This document shows, in pieces, positions 34,314-44,852 of a stretch of 64,000 nt of DNA. The notes below the pieces were generated by a model that ran no database searches, was not told where the DNA came from, and saw only the letters and a list, made by a program, of their open reading frames with translations. Source of the stretch: Paracyclopina nana (lineage: Eukaryota; Arthropoda; Copepoda; Cyclopoida; Cyclopettidae); the NCBI GenBank assembly GCA_019096065.1, contig JAGUCH010000002.1, positions 3,174,501 through 3,238,500 of the forward strand, written 5' to 3'. A program made the translations under genes and the position numbers. Within the stretch, counting starts at the first letter, position 1. Every line of letters starts with the position of its first letter.

Positions 34314-35867
34314 GACATTTTGACTGCCAAGGCTGAATTTGTCTTCTTTTTTGGCTGGCTACCAGGTTTTTGAGCCTTTTTAGTCTGCCTTTTTTTATAA
34401 GCCTTGAGAAAATCTGTCACTTTAGCCTGATTGTTTTGCATTGCAAGACTAAGGGGAGTGTTTGAGCACCTGTCTCTTGGATTCTTCACTTTACATAGGG
34501 GAAGTAAGTGTTGGACTATGGACAAGTAGCCATTTTGAGCAGCATAGTGAAGAGGCGTAAAACTTTTGCAGGATGATAAGATTTATAATTTTCTCGATTA
34601 TTGTTGAATAAAATGTAGCCGAAAAGTTGACGTTTAATTTCTCTGAAATAGTTTGATATTCAATTCTTCTAAAGAAAGCTAATATTTGGTTAGATTTTAT
34701 CCATAGATCAAGCTTTTTGAAATTAAACCTCGCAAAATTATAAACCTGAATTGGTCTTTGGGATTCTTGTTCAAGAGGAATGGTGTCAATAGCTGAACAG
34801 CTTCAAAATCTCCAATTTTTGAAGCATAATGAAGTGGAGTAGTCCTTTTGTAAAATTGAGTGAGGAACTGGCCAGACTCGGGACCTTGATGCTTGAACAG
34901 ATCTTTGACTTCTTGATGCAAAGTGTGCTTAAAGTCTCTTAGGAGGGTAGCTACTTTTTTCATGTCTTTAACTTTTGCTTTGTCTTTGAAAAATATAATG
35001 ATTTCTACCCAGTTGACATTGTATCTAAGCCAGTCTGACAACAGGCAAAGTTCTTGCCAAAGAACGCCTCTCCAAAAAAAGCTTTGGTTCTCCATGAAAA
35101 AATAGAAAGCTTTGCACACTTTTCTGCACTTAAGCCAGTCTTGAAAAGACAACTGTTGGAAAATGCCTTCCGCAATGTGATTGAGACCTCCAACATTACA
35201 GAAATCTTCCATTGTCACTGCTCTTACTGAGATTTGACTACTGGTGAGAGCCATTGAAAGTAGCAGTTTTATAGCCGGAGCTTTTACTCTGTCTTGGAAT
35301 AGGTTTGACGCTCATAGTGAGTCATTGCTCAGAAGTTATGTAAAATGAAGAAAAAATATGTACCTTGGGTTGACATCATACAAGAAGCTTACAACTACAT
35401 CGAATCCATTTGTAACCCCAAACAAAGAGGTATAGGCATCCACAACTGACATCACCTTCTCTAGATTTCCTTCTATCACAGCTAGGGCAAGAAAGTCCTG
35501 GTTAGATACTGAATTGGAAGCTCTAATGACAGGATCAGGTCTTCGCTTTGGCATGGGCTTCACTTCAGCTCTCTGATCTGAGTTGATTGGAGCCACTTTG
35601 TTATTGCCCATGGCCAGTTTTTTCCACATTGGCTCTTCCACAGCCATTTTCTCTGCCACTGCTTGTTCATTATCTTCATACTGAATTAAAATAAGGCTAT
35701 TAAAATTGCATATTGAGCACTTTTGCAGACTTTACTTCAGCATTTGTTACTATGATGGATATCTCTTCATCCTCCTCAACCTGGCTCATTTTCTGTGAAA
35801 GTATTGATCCACTGCTGACACTTGCTGCTAAGATCAGTGGTTTTCTTTGCAGGCTTGTCCAATCCAT
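34298..35867 (-). CDS. F-box / ankyrin-repeat protein
   Basis: Four exons (35867-35736, 35680-35364, 35288-34746, 34562-34298) give 418 residues. An F-box-like segment (IFQQLSFQDWLKCRKVCKAF) lies mid-protein, so it may bind Skp1 and recruit substrates to an SCF ubiquitin ligase. It is flanked by ankyrin-like units: NQDFLALAVIEGNLEKV before, and TTPLHYASKIGDFEAVQLL, FTPLHYAAQNGYLSIVQHLL and NTPLSLAMQNNQAKV after. The C-terminus is Lys-rich. The stop codon lies 4 nt from the TRPA start on the same strand. A direct fusion with the channel was considered and rejected for lack of an in-phase donor. Confidence 0.8.
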
Positions 35868-36085
35868 TGAAATGAGTACTGTGAAAGTAGAAAGGCTTTG
35901 TTGTGTCCGGCTGTAGTTGCCATGGGTAGCAAATGTTGTTCAAGCACATTTCAAAGGAAACTATTTATTTCATTTAGTAGTACACATTGTATTTTATTTT
36001 AGTATCTTGTGAGTGTAGGAAGTTGAAGAAAGCAATACAAAGTGAAGGGTATTTGAAAATTAGTGCTCCACAACATGCATGCTAT

Positions 36086-36676
36086 TTAGTTCTCCTCTTG
36101 CTTGGCAAATTCATTGATTGAATTCTCCAACTCATTGACAAATCTTTCCACAGTCAAAATATTAAGTGGGTGTTGATTGCAAGTGTCATCATTGGAACAT
36201 TGTCCTGCAACAAAAAATTATTTGGCGTTTTTTTATGTTTCATTTTATGAATCAACCTTTTGGATTGCAGCAAACTCCTTTGTAAACGCACTGTCCTCCT
36301 TGGCCAGCTGTATGGCAATGTTTGACATGGTTTTCGCAAGGGCTTAAGTTCAGGTCTTCTAAAGCACAAACTCTGACTCCTGGTAGGTTACCAGACAAGC
36401 ATCCCATTGATGGAGAGCAGCACAAATTTGGTCCATAGCACCTGAATGGGTCAGGGCCAGTTTGCAAATGGGTAGGTCCGCAAGTAGGACACTAATATAA
36501 TTTTCAATATATATATGGCAGGCATTAAAAGTTGTTAAAATGAATTTTACCTGTGGCAGCATATTAATGCCTTTTGATAGTGACCTTTTGCCTATCCCAT
36601 GTGGGCAATCAGTGATGAAGCAAGATGAGACTGAGGAGACTGTTAAAAACAGGCCTATCCAGTACAAATAAGACAT
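36086..36676 (-). CDS. Inotocin-type (oxytocin/vasopressin) precursor with neurophysin
   Basis: Three exons (36676-36551, 36491-36257, 36204-36086) give 159 residues. A signal peptide of about 18 residues is followed at once by CFITDCPHGIGKR and then by a neurophysin domain containing the usual 14 cysteines (CPTCG, CCSPSMGC, CCNPKG and so on). The peptide has the Cys1-Cys6 ring of the family. Arthropod inotocins end Gly9 then Gly-Lys-Arg; here Ile sits between Gly9 and the amidation Gly. The predicted product is a ten-residue amide, CFITDCPHGI-NH2. Ring residue 5 is Asp rather than the usual Asn. It would be a secreted neurohormone acting on a GPCR. Confidence 0.95.
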
Positions 36677-37333
36677 ATTTTTCCTACTTCAAAAAAATCA
36701 AGACATGATCAAACTTGAAAGTAATCCAACTAAAATATAATAAGGTTACCTTTCAAATGAAATGCTCAGTTTTGCTCCATGCTCCATTTAAATACGTGAT
36801 GCTGTTTGAAGCAGAGCTTGGAAGGGTCTGAGGTTATCTGGATGAATGCCTGCTTTTCTTATAGTATCTTGTTGGCATAACTCATAAAAGTCCCTTTCTT
36901 TTTGCCCGTTCAAGTCCTTTTGGTGCACACTCTTCATTATGAGGGGCTCACACTGGGTCTCATAATAGGGGCAAGAGTTCCCTGCTGATGTTATTTTAGC
37001 ATAGCCTTGAGATTACTCAGAGGGAAAACTGAATCATCAGCAATTGTAAATTAATCTTAGCATCATGAATGCAATGGAGAAGAAGCCTATTAGGAGTTGC
37101 TGAATGCGTCATCTCTTGTACTCTTTTGGCAATAATAGCCTTGTATTTTCAAATTGTACTTTTATCATATCTGAGGGGGACTGAAAAGGTCCCCACTTTG
37201 GCAGCAGCAGTGATTTGATTTGAACCTCGTCAAACAAGATGGAAAAGGACAGCTTTCATTCGGAGGCCTGTATAGAAAAATGTTGGGCCACTTTGAGTGT
37301 TTATTCTGTGTGAAAGCCATTAACTTTCCATAT
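36677..37333. other. Upstream region of the inotocin gene
   Basis: On the minus strand, a tatttaaatgg element near 36785 and a gt...ag pair (about 36725-36748) suggest a TATA-like promoter and an intron in the 5' UTR. No gene was seen. Confidence 0.35.
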
Positions 37334-37964
37334 TCATGCGAATAAAGGGCCGCACGAAAGAACCAGCTCTATAAAGTCCTCATACGTCATGTCCACTTTT
37401 CCGGAAAACTGGCTGTCTTTGGCTTGAAATCCCCTGGTCAATTCCTGAAAAGACTTTAAATTTTTTTATTTGTAATTGCTCCTAAAAAAAACTATAATTT
37501 ACCAGCAAAATGAGGCAGCATCGAATGAAGTCGTCAAAGAGAACAGCTTGCTTTCCAGCTCTGTCGAATCGTTGCACCATCAAACTGGTTAATTTAGGTG
37601 GCAAATTGAACCCAAAAGAGTGCATGGCAGCCATGAGTTCTTGGCCATTGATGGATCCTGACTTATCCAGGTCAAATTGTCTGAAGCAACGTTGCCAGTC
37701 CATGACATACCTCCACAAATGGACAAAATGGTCAAAGTCAATTTCTTGGACGTTCCCCAAGTTGAAAGCCTCCATCATGGCCTTCACAGTGGACAATTGG
37801 AATGGGAAATCTTCAATGCCATTAGTCAACGCATCTTTTAGCTCCTCAGGGCTGATGCGGCCATTTTTGTTCTTGTCAACTCGATCAAAGTAGGTTTTGA
37901 GTAGGTCTGTATTTCCTATTGGAGGGGGAGGGGCTGGCCTTTTGGGCGTTAACGCTGCACTCAT
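37334..37964 (-). CDS. Penta-EF-hand calcium-binding protein (peflin/sorcin-like)
   Basis: Two exons (37964-37503, 37444-37334) give 190 residues from MSAALTPK. A proline-rich head (PAPPPPIG) is followed by five EF-hand-like units. EF1 DKNKNGRISPEE and EF3 DLDKSGSINGQE have full calcium loops; EF2, EF4 and EF5 are degenerate, as is usual for the PEF family. PEF proteins dimerise through EF5 and translocate to membranes on calcium binding. An in-frame ATG at 38021 would add 19 residues; I prefer the downstream start but cannot exclude the other. Confidence 0.87.
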
Positions 37965-38009
37965 CTTTTGGTTGTTTACGTTTTGGAAGATGTCCTTCTT
38001 CCAAGGTGA

Positions 38010-38038
38010 TGACGTCACCAAGAGGTATTATGACGTCA
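38010..38038. promoter_or_regulatory. Pair of CRE palindromes
   Basis: Two perfect TGACGTCA sites at 38010-38017 and 38031-38038, 21 bp apart (about two helical turns), just upstream of the penta-EF-hand gene. TGACGTCA is the CREB/ATF consensus. The right flank toward 38287 has no gene. Confidence 0.6.
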
Positions 38039-38287
38039 CTTTATATGATAGTGGGCAAACGAAATTCCTTTGAAATAAGCTAAGAGTTATTTTGGCTTTT
38101 TAAAGCTAAATCTAAGAATATCAAGAGAAATTCTTTACATTGAGTTTCATTGTATTTAGGCCATGCTGACGAATCAATTCTACGGAAATTAAATATTAGA
38201 TTTATTACAGCTGAATTTTCATAGCATATCACAGAAGGAATAGCATATGGTAATTTATGTACAAAAGGCAAAATTGGTCGTCAATTC

Positions 38288-40423
38288 CTAAATCTTGGCC
38301 TTGCCTGGGATGGCGTGAAGGTTCTTATGTCTGGTGAAAATAGTTAATTAAATTTGTCATTGCAAGATAAGGAATGATGATTTACCCCAATGAACTGGCG
38401 TTTTGGCTGATAATCTGCTTGCCCTGCCTGTCTCTTCAGGGTTGATTTTCTTCAATTTCGTTCCTGATATTGAAATTGGACTTTTTGGTATACCTGGAGT
38501 ATTCTATGTAGGTAAAAAATATTAGAAATTCGTCTTTAAAAATTGGAGTGATTTTACTTTTCCATCGAGCCTGATGTTTGAGCTGGCTCTGGGTGTGAGA
38601 ACTGATGAGCTTGAGTTGGCTGTGCCCAATCTGGATGACATGGATGAATATCCGGATGTCAAAGAGGTAGGTCCAGAAGCCAGCAAGCTTCCAGAGGATG
38701 ATGCATCAGTGGTGAAAATGGGAGGTAGGGACACAGGTTGTCCTGCATGAATGCCGATCCGGAATCCGGTTGAGCTTCCCACTCGCGAAGGAGGAGATCC
38801 GGATTTACTCCTCGTTCTCCTCAAGTTGGCACTGTAAAAGTTAAATGTCACTTGCCAGGATTATTTTTTATTTTAAAATGCAACCTTTTTCTGTCTTCAC
38901 TTGGTGACCTTTTGTGCTCCAGACTTTTCCCATTCCTGCTTTTTGTCAGTCTTGAATTTGGCCTAGCATTGGATGCTGTACTTGACCTCTTCAATTTGGC
39001 AGCTGGCCTTGATCTGGAAGACCGAGTCGGCCCTTCCACAGCAAACCTCACGTTTTGTGAGCTCACTGGCCTTCTACCATGATTCAGCTCTCTCACAGGT
39101 GGGGCACTGGCAATTGTCTATTAAAGTATTTGAAATGTCATCATAATTTCGGATTATTTCATGACCTTTCCTTACTGGTCTCAAATCAGGTAGATAGCCC
39201 AACAAAGGGAGGGGATTGATGTCAGATTGTGGTGACTTTACTCTGGTGGAGGAAGAGGATTTCCTCAGCATTCTTCCAGCCAAAGGCGAAGCACCATAGT
39301 AATCATCTCTGCCATTGCCTTGAAAAATGGAATTTTCATCAATGGATCCAAATCGTGAATAAGGCACATGATCTGATTGCTGTTGCAATACCCAATCTAA
39401 AAAAATAGGAAAAAACCTCTCAATCAACTTTTTTTTGGTTTTTTTTTTCTGCAAGTGCCTGAATGAAGTCCTGCAAGGGAGTCCAAATTGGTGGATAATT
39501 TTGCCCACACTTTCCGGAAAATGGCTGTCATCAGCTTGTCCTCAAAGTATTTCTTTGGATCATCAGCAAACTTTTCATTCAGCACAATTCCTTCCATCAC
39601 ATGAAAGGTCTTGTCTTCATCAATATAGGTCCCATGGGAAGCAAAAATCTCTTCCTCCTCCTCCTCGTTGATTATCCTCTCATTATTGGTGTCAGTGATT
39701 GTCAAGGTGGAAACGTCAGACATGGCTGACGAGGCGCCTGTTGTGGGGTGGGATATTTTCGCCCTGAAATTTCTCTTTGGCACATTTTGCACTTGGTAGT
39801 GGTCACTCAAGAGCCCTTTTCCAACAACCCTGAATTAGAAAGCCGTTTTAATCATCAGCCTTTAAACTAGAATTTCTCGTTTTACCTCAAATGAGGAAAT
39901 CGTTCCTTCCAAATGGCACATTCATTTTGGAGCTCCTCAGAAAGACCAGGATTAAAGTTGAATGAGTCTGAGGTCTTTGGACGATCACTGCTTTCTCCTT
40001 CATCAAATAAGCAAGCATCGATGGACTGGAACAAAGCTTTCACTTTGTCAGTCGTTTCCTTCTCGAGCTCATCGTCAGCCCAAGATAATGACGAGTCTGT
40101 GGCTCGTTCATAGAGGCTGGACCATGAGAAACTTGACCACCTTCCTGATTTACGGCTCAATTTCAGCTCATCATCCTCGTCCTCGTCCAAAGTTGGAAGC
40201 AATCGTGGGGTGTGAAAATCTTCCTCTTCTTCCTCATCAGACCAACCTCCACCCAAAACAGAGTCATCTCTGTCATCGAGAATGAGCCCCAAGCTCAGAT
40301 CTTCTGTCAGTTCATCTATAGGAAAATAATAGAATTATGGCTGAAATGAAAGCTTTATTCCAGCTCACCTATGAGTGCTTTGTTGCTTTTCGAATTTCTC
40401 AAGTGGTGATGAGCTGATGTCAT
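38288..40423 (-). CDS. FAM149-like (DUF3719) protein
   Basis: Multi-exon gene starting at 40423 (MTSAHHHLRN) and ending at the TAG at 38288. The DUF3719 core, in the exon at about 39882-40317, reads FQSIDACLFDEG and ends NECAIWKERFPHLR. The next exon begins VVGKGLL. The rest is Ser/Arg-rich and acidic low-complexity sequence (SDEEEEEDF, NEEEEEEIF, RRPVSSQNVRFAVEGP). Vertebrate FAM149B1 is linked to primary cilia. The neighbouring IFT54 gene is also ciliary, which may be coincidence. Exon borders in the 39080-39510 part are uncertain. Confidence 0.75.
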
Positions 40424-41507
40424 CTTCTTGCATGCCACTTCATTGCACTTTATATAGATTATTGACTTTTGCTGTATGTGTGCAGCAGCAGCAGCAGCTC
40501 CTCCAGGATTGCAGCTGCCTCATATGGCAACCAACCCACAGGGTGATGCAGAAAAAATTTATTTCCTTGACTCACCCTTTACTGAAATTATGCTATCATG
40601 AGCTCTTTAAATGTGCATGAAGTTATTGTTGTTGTTATGGTCAATGTTTTTTTGCTAGTGGCTTAGTTTAGTCTGCTACTGAAAATTGGTGCTTTCTCCC
40701 TAGTTAGGAGTCATATTAATACCTGGCTGTTATTAATGAGATGATAAGGCCTTTGCTTACTATATTCTAGTGCAGCACTCTAGGGGAGTGGCCCTTATGA
40801 AATCCTCCAATTAAAAGCATTTTATGTTCTTATAAAAAATACAGTACTTGTAAATGTGTTAGCTTTGAGTAATTTTGATTTTCAAAAAAGCTCAATGTGA
40901 ACTGTTATAAAATAGTCATAATGTCCACTACTTTTTCGCATTAATCATTTTTTGTCAGGTCATAGTGTAATCGTGTATGACAATTGGGTCCTGTTACCTT
41001 GCTGTAGTTGTCTGCTTTTTTATTTATCAATAATAATCAAGCATGATTTCCATAGCTTGCGTCAATTACTGCAGCAATTATTTTTAACTGGCTTTTGAAA
41101 TGACATTTTAAAAAAGGGCTCAAGGTTGAGTGAGTGCAATGTGGAGATATTGCGCTTAGCGGTTTCTGCTATTATCATGAGTCATCTAATTCATACCTGG
41201 TTTTGATGAAACAAATCACTTGCTTTCCCTGCTATTGGTTTAGCTTTCTCAAAGTCTCTCAAAAATTCCCTGGATTAGTTAACTCTAACGTGCGCAATCA
41301 TTGCTTCTATCTCAAATACCAAATCGTGCTGGGAATAACATTTCCTCGTTTTCAACTTTATGATCAAAATGGCCTTCTAACATCATAATAAGGTAAGTAC
41401 ATTCAAGTACAATATGCAGTTAAATAACAAAAGAAGCTCTCATTATTCAGTCTGTTTTCCATAGAATTGATCAAAAAATGAACTGTGTGGGTTTTTGAGG
41501 CTTCAAA
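40424..41507. other. Divergent intergenic region, FAM149-like / IFT54
   Basis: About 1.08 kb between two divergent starts. It includes a short (CAG)n run at about 40482-40497. I see no gene, RNA or repeat family. Confidence 0.4.
40450..40458 (-). promoter_or_regulatory. TATA box of the FAM149-like gene
   Basis: The minus strand reads ctatataaag about 30 nt before the ATG at 40423, so the 5' UTR must be very short. Confidence 0.5.
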
Positions 41508-43896
41508 ATGAGTGCTCCACCTGCAGTGATTAAAAAGACTCAAGACTTGCTTGGCAAGCATGTGAAAAAGCCTCCACTGACAGACAAATTGCTTTCCAAG
41601 CCTCCCTTCCGATTCCTTCATGATGTCATTTCAGCTGTGATCAGGGAATCTGGAGTTTTTCAAGGACTCTTCACTGAGGCAGAAAGCAAGTCAGAAAACG
41701 TTAAAGGTAAAAGTTCAAACGTTAAAAATGGATAAACCACATTGATTTTTGCTTTTCTGCATTCCTCTCTAGATAAAGAAGGGAAAATTCAATACTTGGA
41801 AAAGGCTATTGATTGTGTCTCTTTTGCATTGGGAGTTACACTAAGTGCAAAACCATCGAAAATCGTCAGTGGGCAAGAGCCTGCCAAAACGAATGAATTT
41901 CTGCAAGCTATTGCTCAAATTATAGACAAAAAAATAGGTAAAAATTCTCCATGATTGTCCAATCAACGTTATATGCATAATTAAGCAAAGCCACAAAAGT
42001 GGAAAAATGTCTGGACAAGCAATTAGTCTAGCATTGTTTTTTGACTCTAGATACTTCTGCTGCTGTGGAAAAAGTGCTCAGTGGTGAAAAACCTGGCAAA
42101 AGTCCTGCAAAGAATATCAACAACAATAACAACAAGAAACCTGCTGATAATAATCCTTACAATGTGAAAAATGCAACCAAAGTCAATGGCACCAAAAAGT
42201 CCCCTGCAACTGGAGCAGGTGGAAAAACTAGCAGCAATTCCAGCTCCAGAAGGGAAAGTTTGGCTGGATCACAGGGTAGCTCAAGGGAACCATCAAAAAC
42301 TAGAGAGAAAAAATCTCCAACCAAAAGATCCATCTCCAAAGAAGAGCCCACCACCAATGGTGACGCCATTGAAAAAGAAGGTTAGCTTTATAGGCTTTTT
42401 TCCAATTTTACCATAGGAATGAAACATAATTTTTTAAAGCAGTGATAGAGTCAAATGCTGAGACAAATGGGAATGATGCCCACGAAGAGCCATTAACAAA
42501 TGGAAATCATAAAGAAGAAGTTGAAGAAAATGAAAGCAATTTGAATTCTTTACAACCATCTGCAATAGAGGCTGAACCAGAACCAGCTCCAGCTCAGGCA
42601 GAAGAGCAAAAGCCTTCTAGAAAGTCATCATCCACTTCAAGAGGTCGATCTGCAGCCCAATCAAGACCAGAAACTGGCTATGGCAAAAATAGAACAAACA
42701 CCTCCAATGATCAGCCCAACGCTGGTATTATTATTCTATAAATACAATTTTGTAATGAGGATACTACATTGTGTGTTCTAGAACCTGTGGAATTTGTAAG
42801 CAATGGTGGTGAAGCTACTCCAAGTGAACCTGTCAGGCCTGGAAGTGCCATAAAAAGTGCTAGGCCACGTACAGGTATATTATCTAATTACTTTAATTAT
42901 GATTATACTAGAGTGCATTTTACACAGGACGATTAAAGTCTGCAAGGCCACCTTCAGCCAGACCTGCAGCTCCGAGGTTACGAGAGCGAAATGAGGTCGT
43001 TTTGGAGGACAACTTTCAGCAAAGGCCACAAACTGGCAAAGTCCAAAATGTCATCATTGACAATGGCCAAAATGACGACGACGACGCTGATGAGTTTCTC
43101 GTGGAAGAGGCTCCCAAAGACAACCTAGATCTGGATACTGAAAATACAGCCGGGATAGATGCAAATGTATCCAGCCTTTTCAGTCATAGAAAACCAAAGG
43201 AATTAATCGACTTCTTTCTCTATTTTTTAGAGTTTAGCTCTCGAAAATGGCGAGCATGGTGCTCTTGTTCAGCAGATTCTCGACACCAAAAAGGAGCTTG
43301 AAGAAGGCAACAAAGTTATTAAAAAAGGAGTAGAAATTGAACGCGAGTCCGGAATTTCGGATTTCAACAGACAACGAGAACGCGAAGCAACGCAGCGAGA
43401 AGTGCAGAAGTTAAAAGATTCCATTCAGGTACAAAAAATAGTCTTTTTTAGGTTGAATGACAATTGATTTTTATATGCTTTTATAGACTTTGACTAGATC
43501 AGCTAATCCTTTGGGTAAGTTGATGGATTTTCTGCAAGAGGATGTCGACTCAATGCAAAGAGAATTGGACACATGGAGATCTGAAAATCAAAAACTCCAA
43601 GCACAATTGAGGCAAATAAATAATTTCTTAATTTTCGATGTCCTTTTTTAATTTACTTTAAAATAATTTCAGGGCTGAAGAGAATTTAACCCAACAATCA
43701 ATCGAACCTTTGAAAGCACACCTAACTGAACTTGAGGCCACAGTGCAAGAGCAACTGGATAAGTAAAACATATTCAAAGGCATAAAAGTGCAGAAAATAA
43801 TGAAATTGATTTGTTTTTAGGATATCCTCAGTGAAATCCAATATTTTGAAAAATGATGAGAAGATTGCCAAGATGGTTGGCAGCATTGGCAAATGA
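41508..43896 (+). CDS. TRAF3IP1: Intraflagellar transport protein 54
   Basis: About ten exons. The N-terminal calponin-homology-like domain is unmistakable (IKKTQDLLGKHVKKPPLTDK, LSKPPFRFLHDVISAVIRES), followed by GQEPAKTNEFLQAIAQ. The middle is Lys/Ser-rich and disordered, with RPPSARPAAPRLRERNE. The C-terminal coiled coil runs from about 43231 to the TGA at 43894. IFT54 is a subunit of the IFT-B complex that builds cilia and binds microtubules and IFT20. The intron at about 43611-43673 appears to use a GC donor (ttgag|gcaaat) in place of GT. A poly(A) signal aataaa lies near 43915. Confidence 0.93.
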
Positions 43897-44094
43897 TAAC
43901 TTTTATCTTACGAAAATAAAGTTCTAATCTGAAAAAAATGCAAATACTACTATGTAATCATGAGCAACGTTCATAGTGAACTCGTTTCTATCTTCTCCAC
44001 TAAATCAAGTTTCTTTTACGCTTTACTGAAACACTGTCAGCTGTTGAGCGTGGCGTCTGTTATTCAGACCCAAAACAAACTTTAGGCTGCAAAA

Positions 44095-44852
44095 ATGGTG
44101 TTCAACCTGGAGAAACAATTTGTCTTTTACGCATCTTATCACAACACACCGGTCAACATTGCGATTCATCTGCTTTGCATCTGGCCAATTTTAGCCACTG
44201 GTCTTGTCTTAATGCAGGTATAATTTTTGTTACCGTTTTTTGTCCTAAAATCTAAATTGTTTTATTAGTACACACCTGAGCTCATGAGCAGGCCTGAATT
44301 CTTTGATATGATACCAAATGGGGAATATTTCAAAGTAAATGTGGCCTTGATTACTGCTCTCATTTACATAGGTGAGAAATTCCTCGAAGCATAATAGTAT
44401 TTAACCATGAATTATTATATTTTGAATCATAGTGGCTTATGTTGTGATGGAGCAATTTGCTGGGGCAATAGGCGCCCTTTTGGTCTCCTTTTTCTATGTT
44501 CATTCTGCCAAAATGGTGGCTCTTGGTGCCACCATGGGAGGCTACCAGATTTGGCAGATTGCTCTGATGCTTCATATCTCAGGTTGGATTTTGCAATTTA
44601 TTGGCCATGGGGTTTTTGAAGGTACAATTTTGAACATAAGTTTTCAATTTTTCAATGTTGGAATAATTATACTTGATAGGCAGAGCTCCAGCTTTGATTG
44701 ACAGTTGGCACCAAGCACTATTGACAGCTCCTCTCTTTGTGGTGATGGAAGTTTTGTTCTTTTTTGGATACAGAAAGGAATTCTATGAGAAGATCATGAA
44801 GCAGGTCGAGATCAACATCAAGGAATTCAAGAAGGGCAAAAAAATAAATTAA
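44095..44852 (+). CDS. Mpo1-like / DUF962 membrane dioxygenase
   Basis: Four exons, starting MVFNLEKQFVFYASYHNTP; the first is 44095-44217. The family (yeast Mpo1/YGL010W) is an ER Fe(II)-dependent dioxygenase in phytosphingosine alpha-oxidation. Family residues seen are YHNTPVNIAIH in the first helix, QFIGHGVFEGRAPAL, and DSWHQALLTAPLFV. Several membrane helices are predicted, and the Lys-rich C-terminus (FKKGKKIN) could act as an ER retrieval signal. The stop codon at 44850-44852 overlaps that of the lectin gene on the other strand. Confidence 0.9.

Noticed and set aside
32066..35867. A single F-box/ankyrin/TRPA fusion gene
   Set aside because: The F-box frame ends in a stop 4 nt before the channel ATG, and none of the nearby GT donors has the phase needed to join the channel frame.
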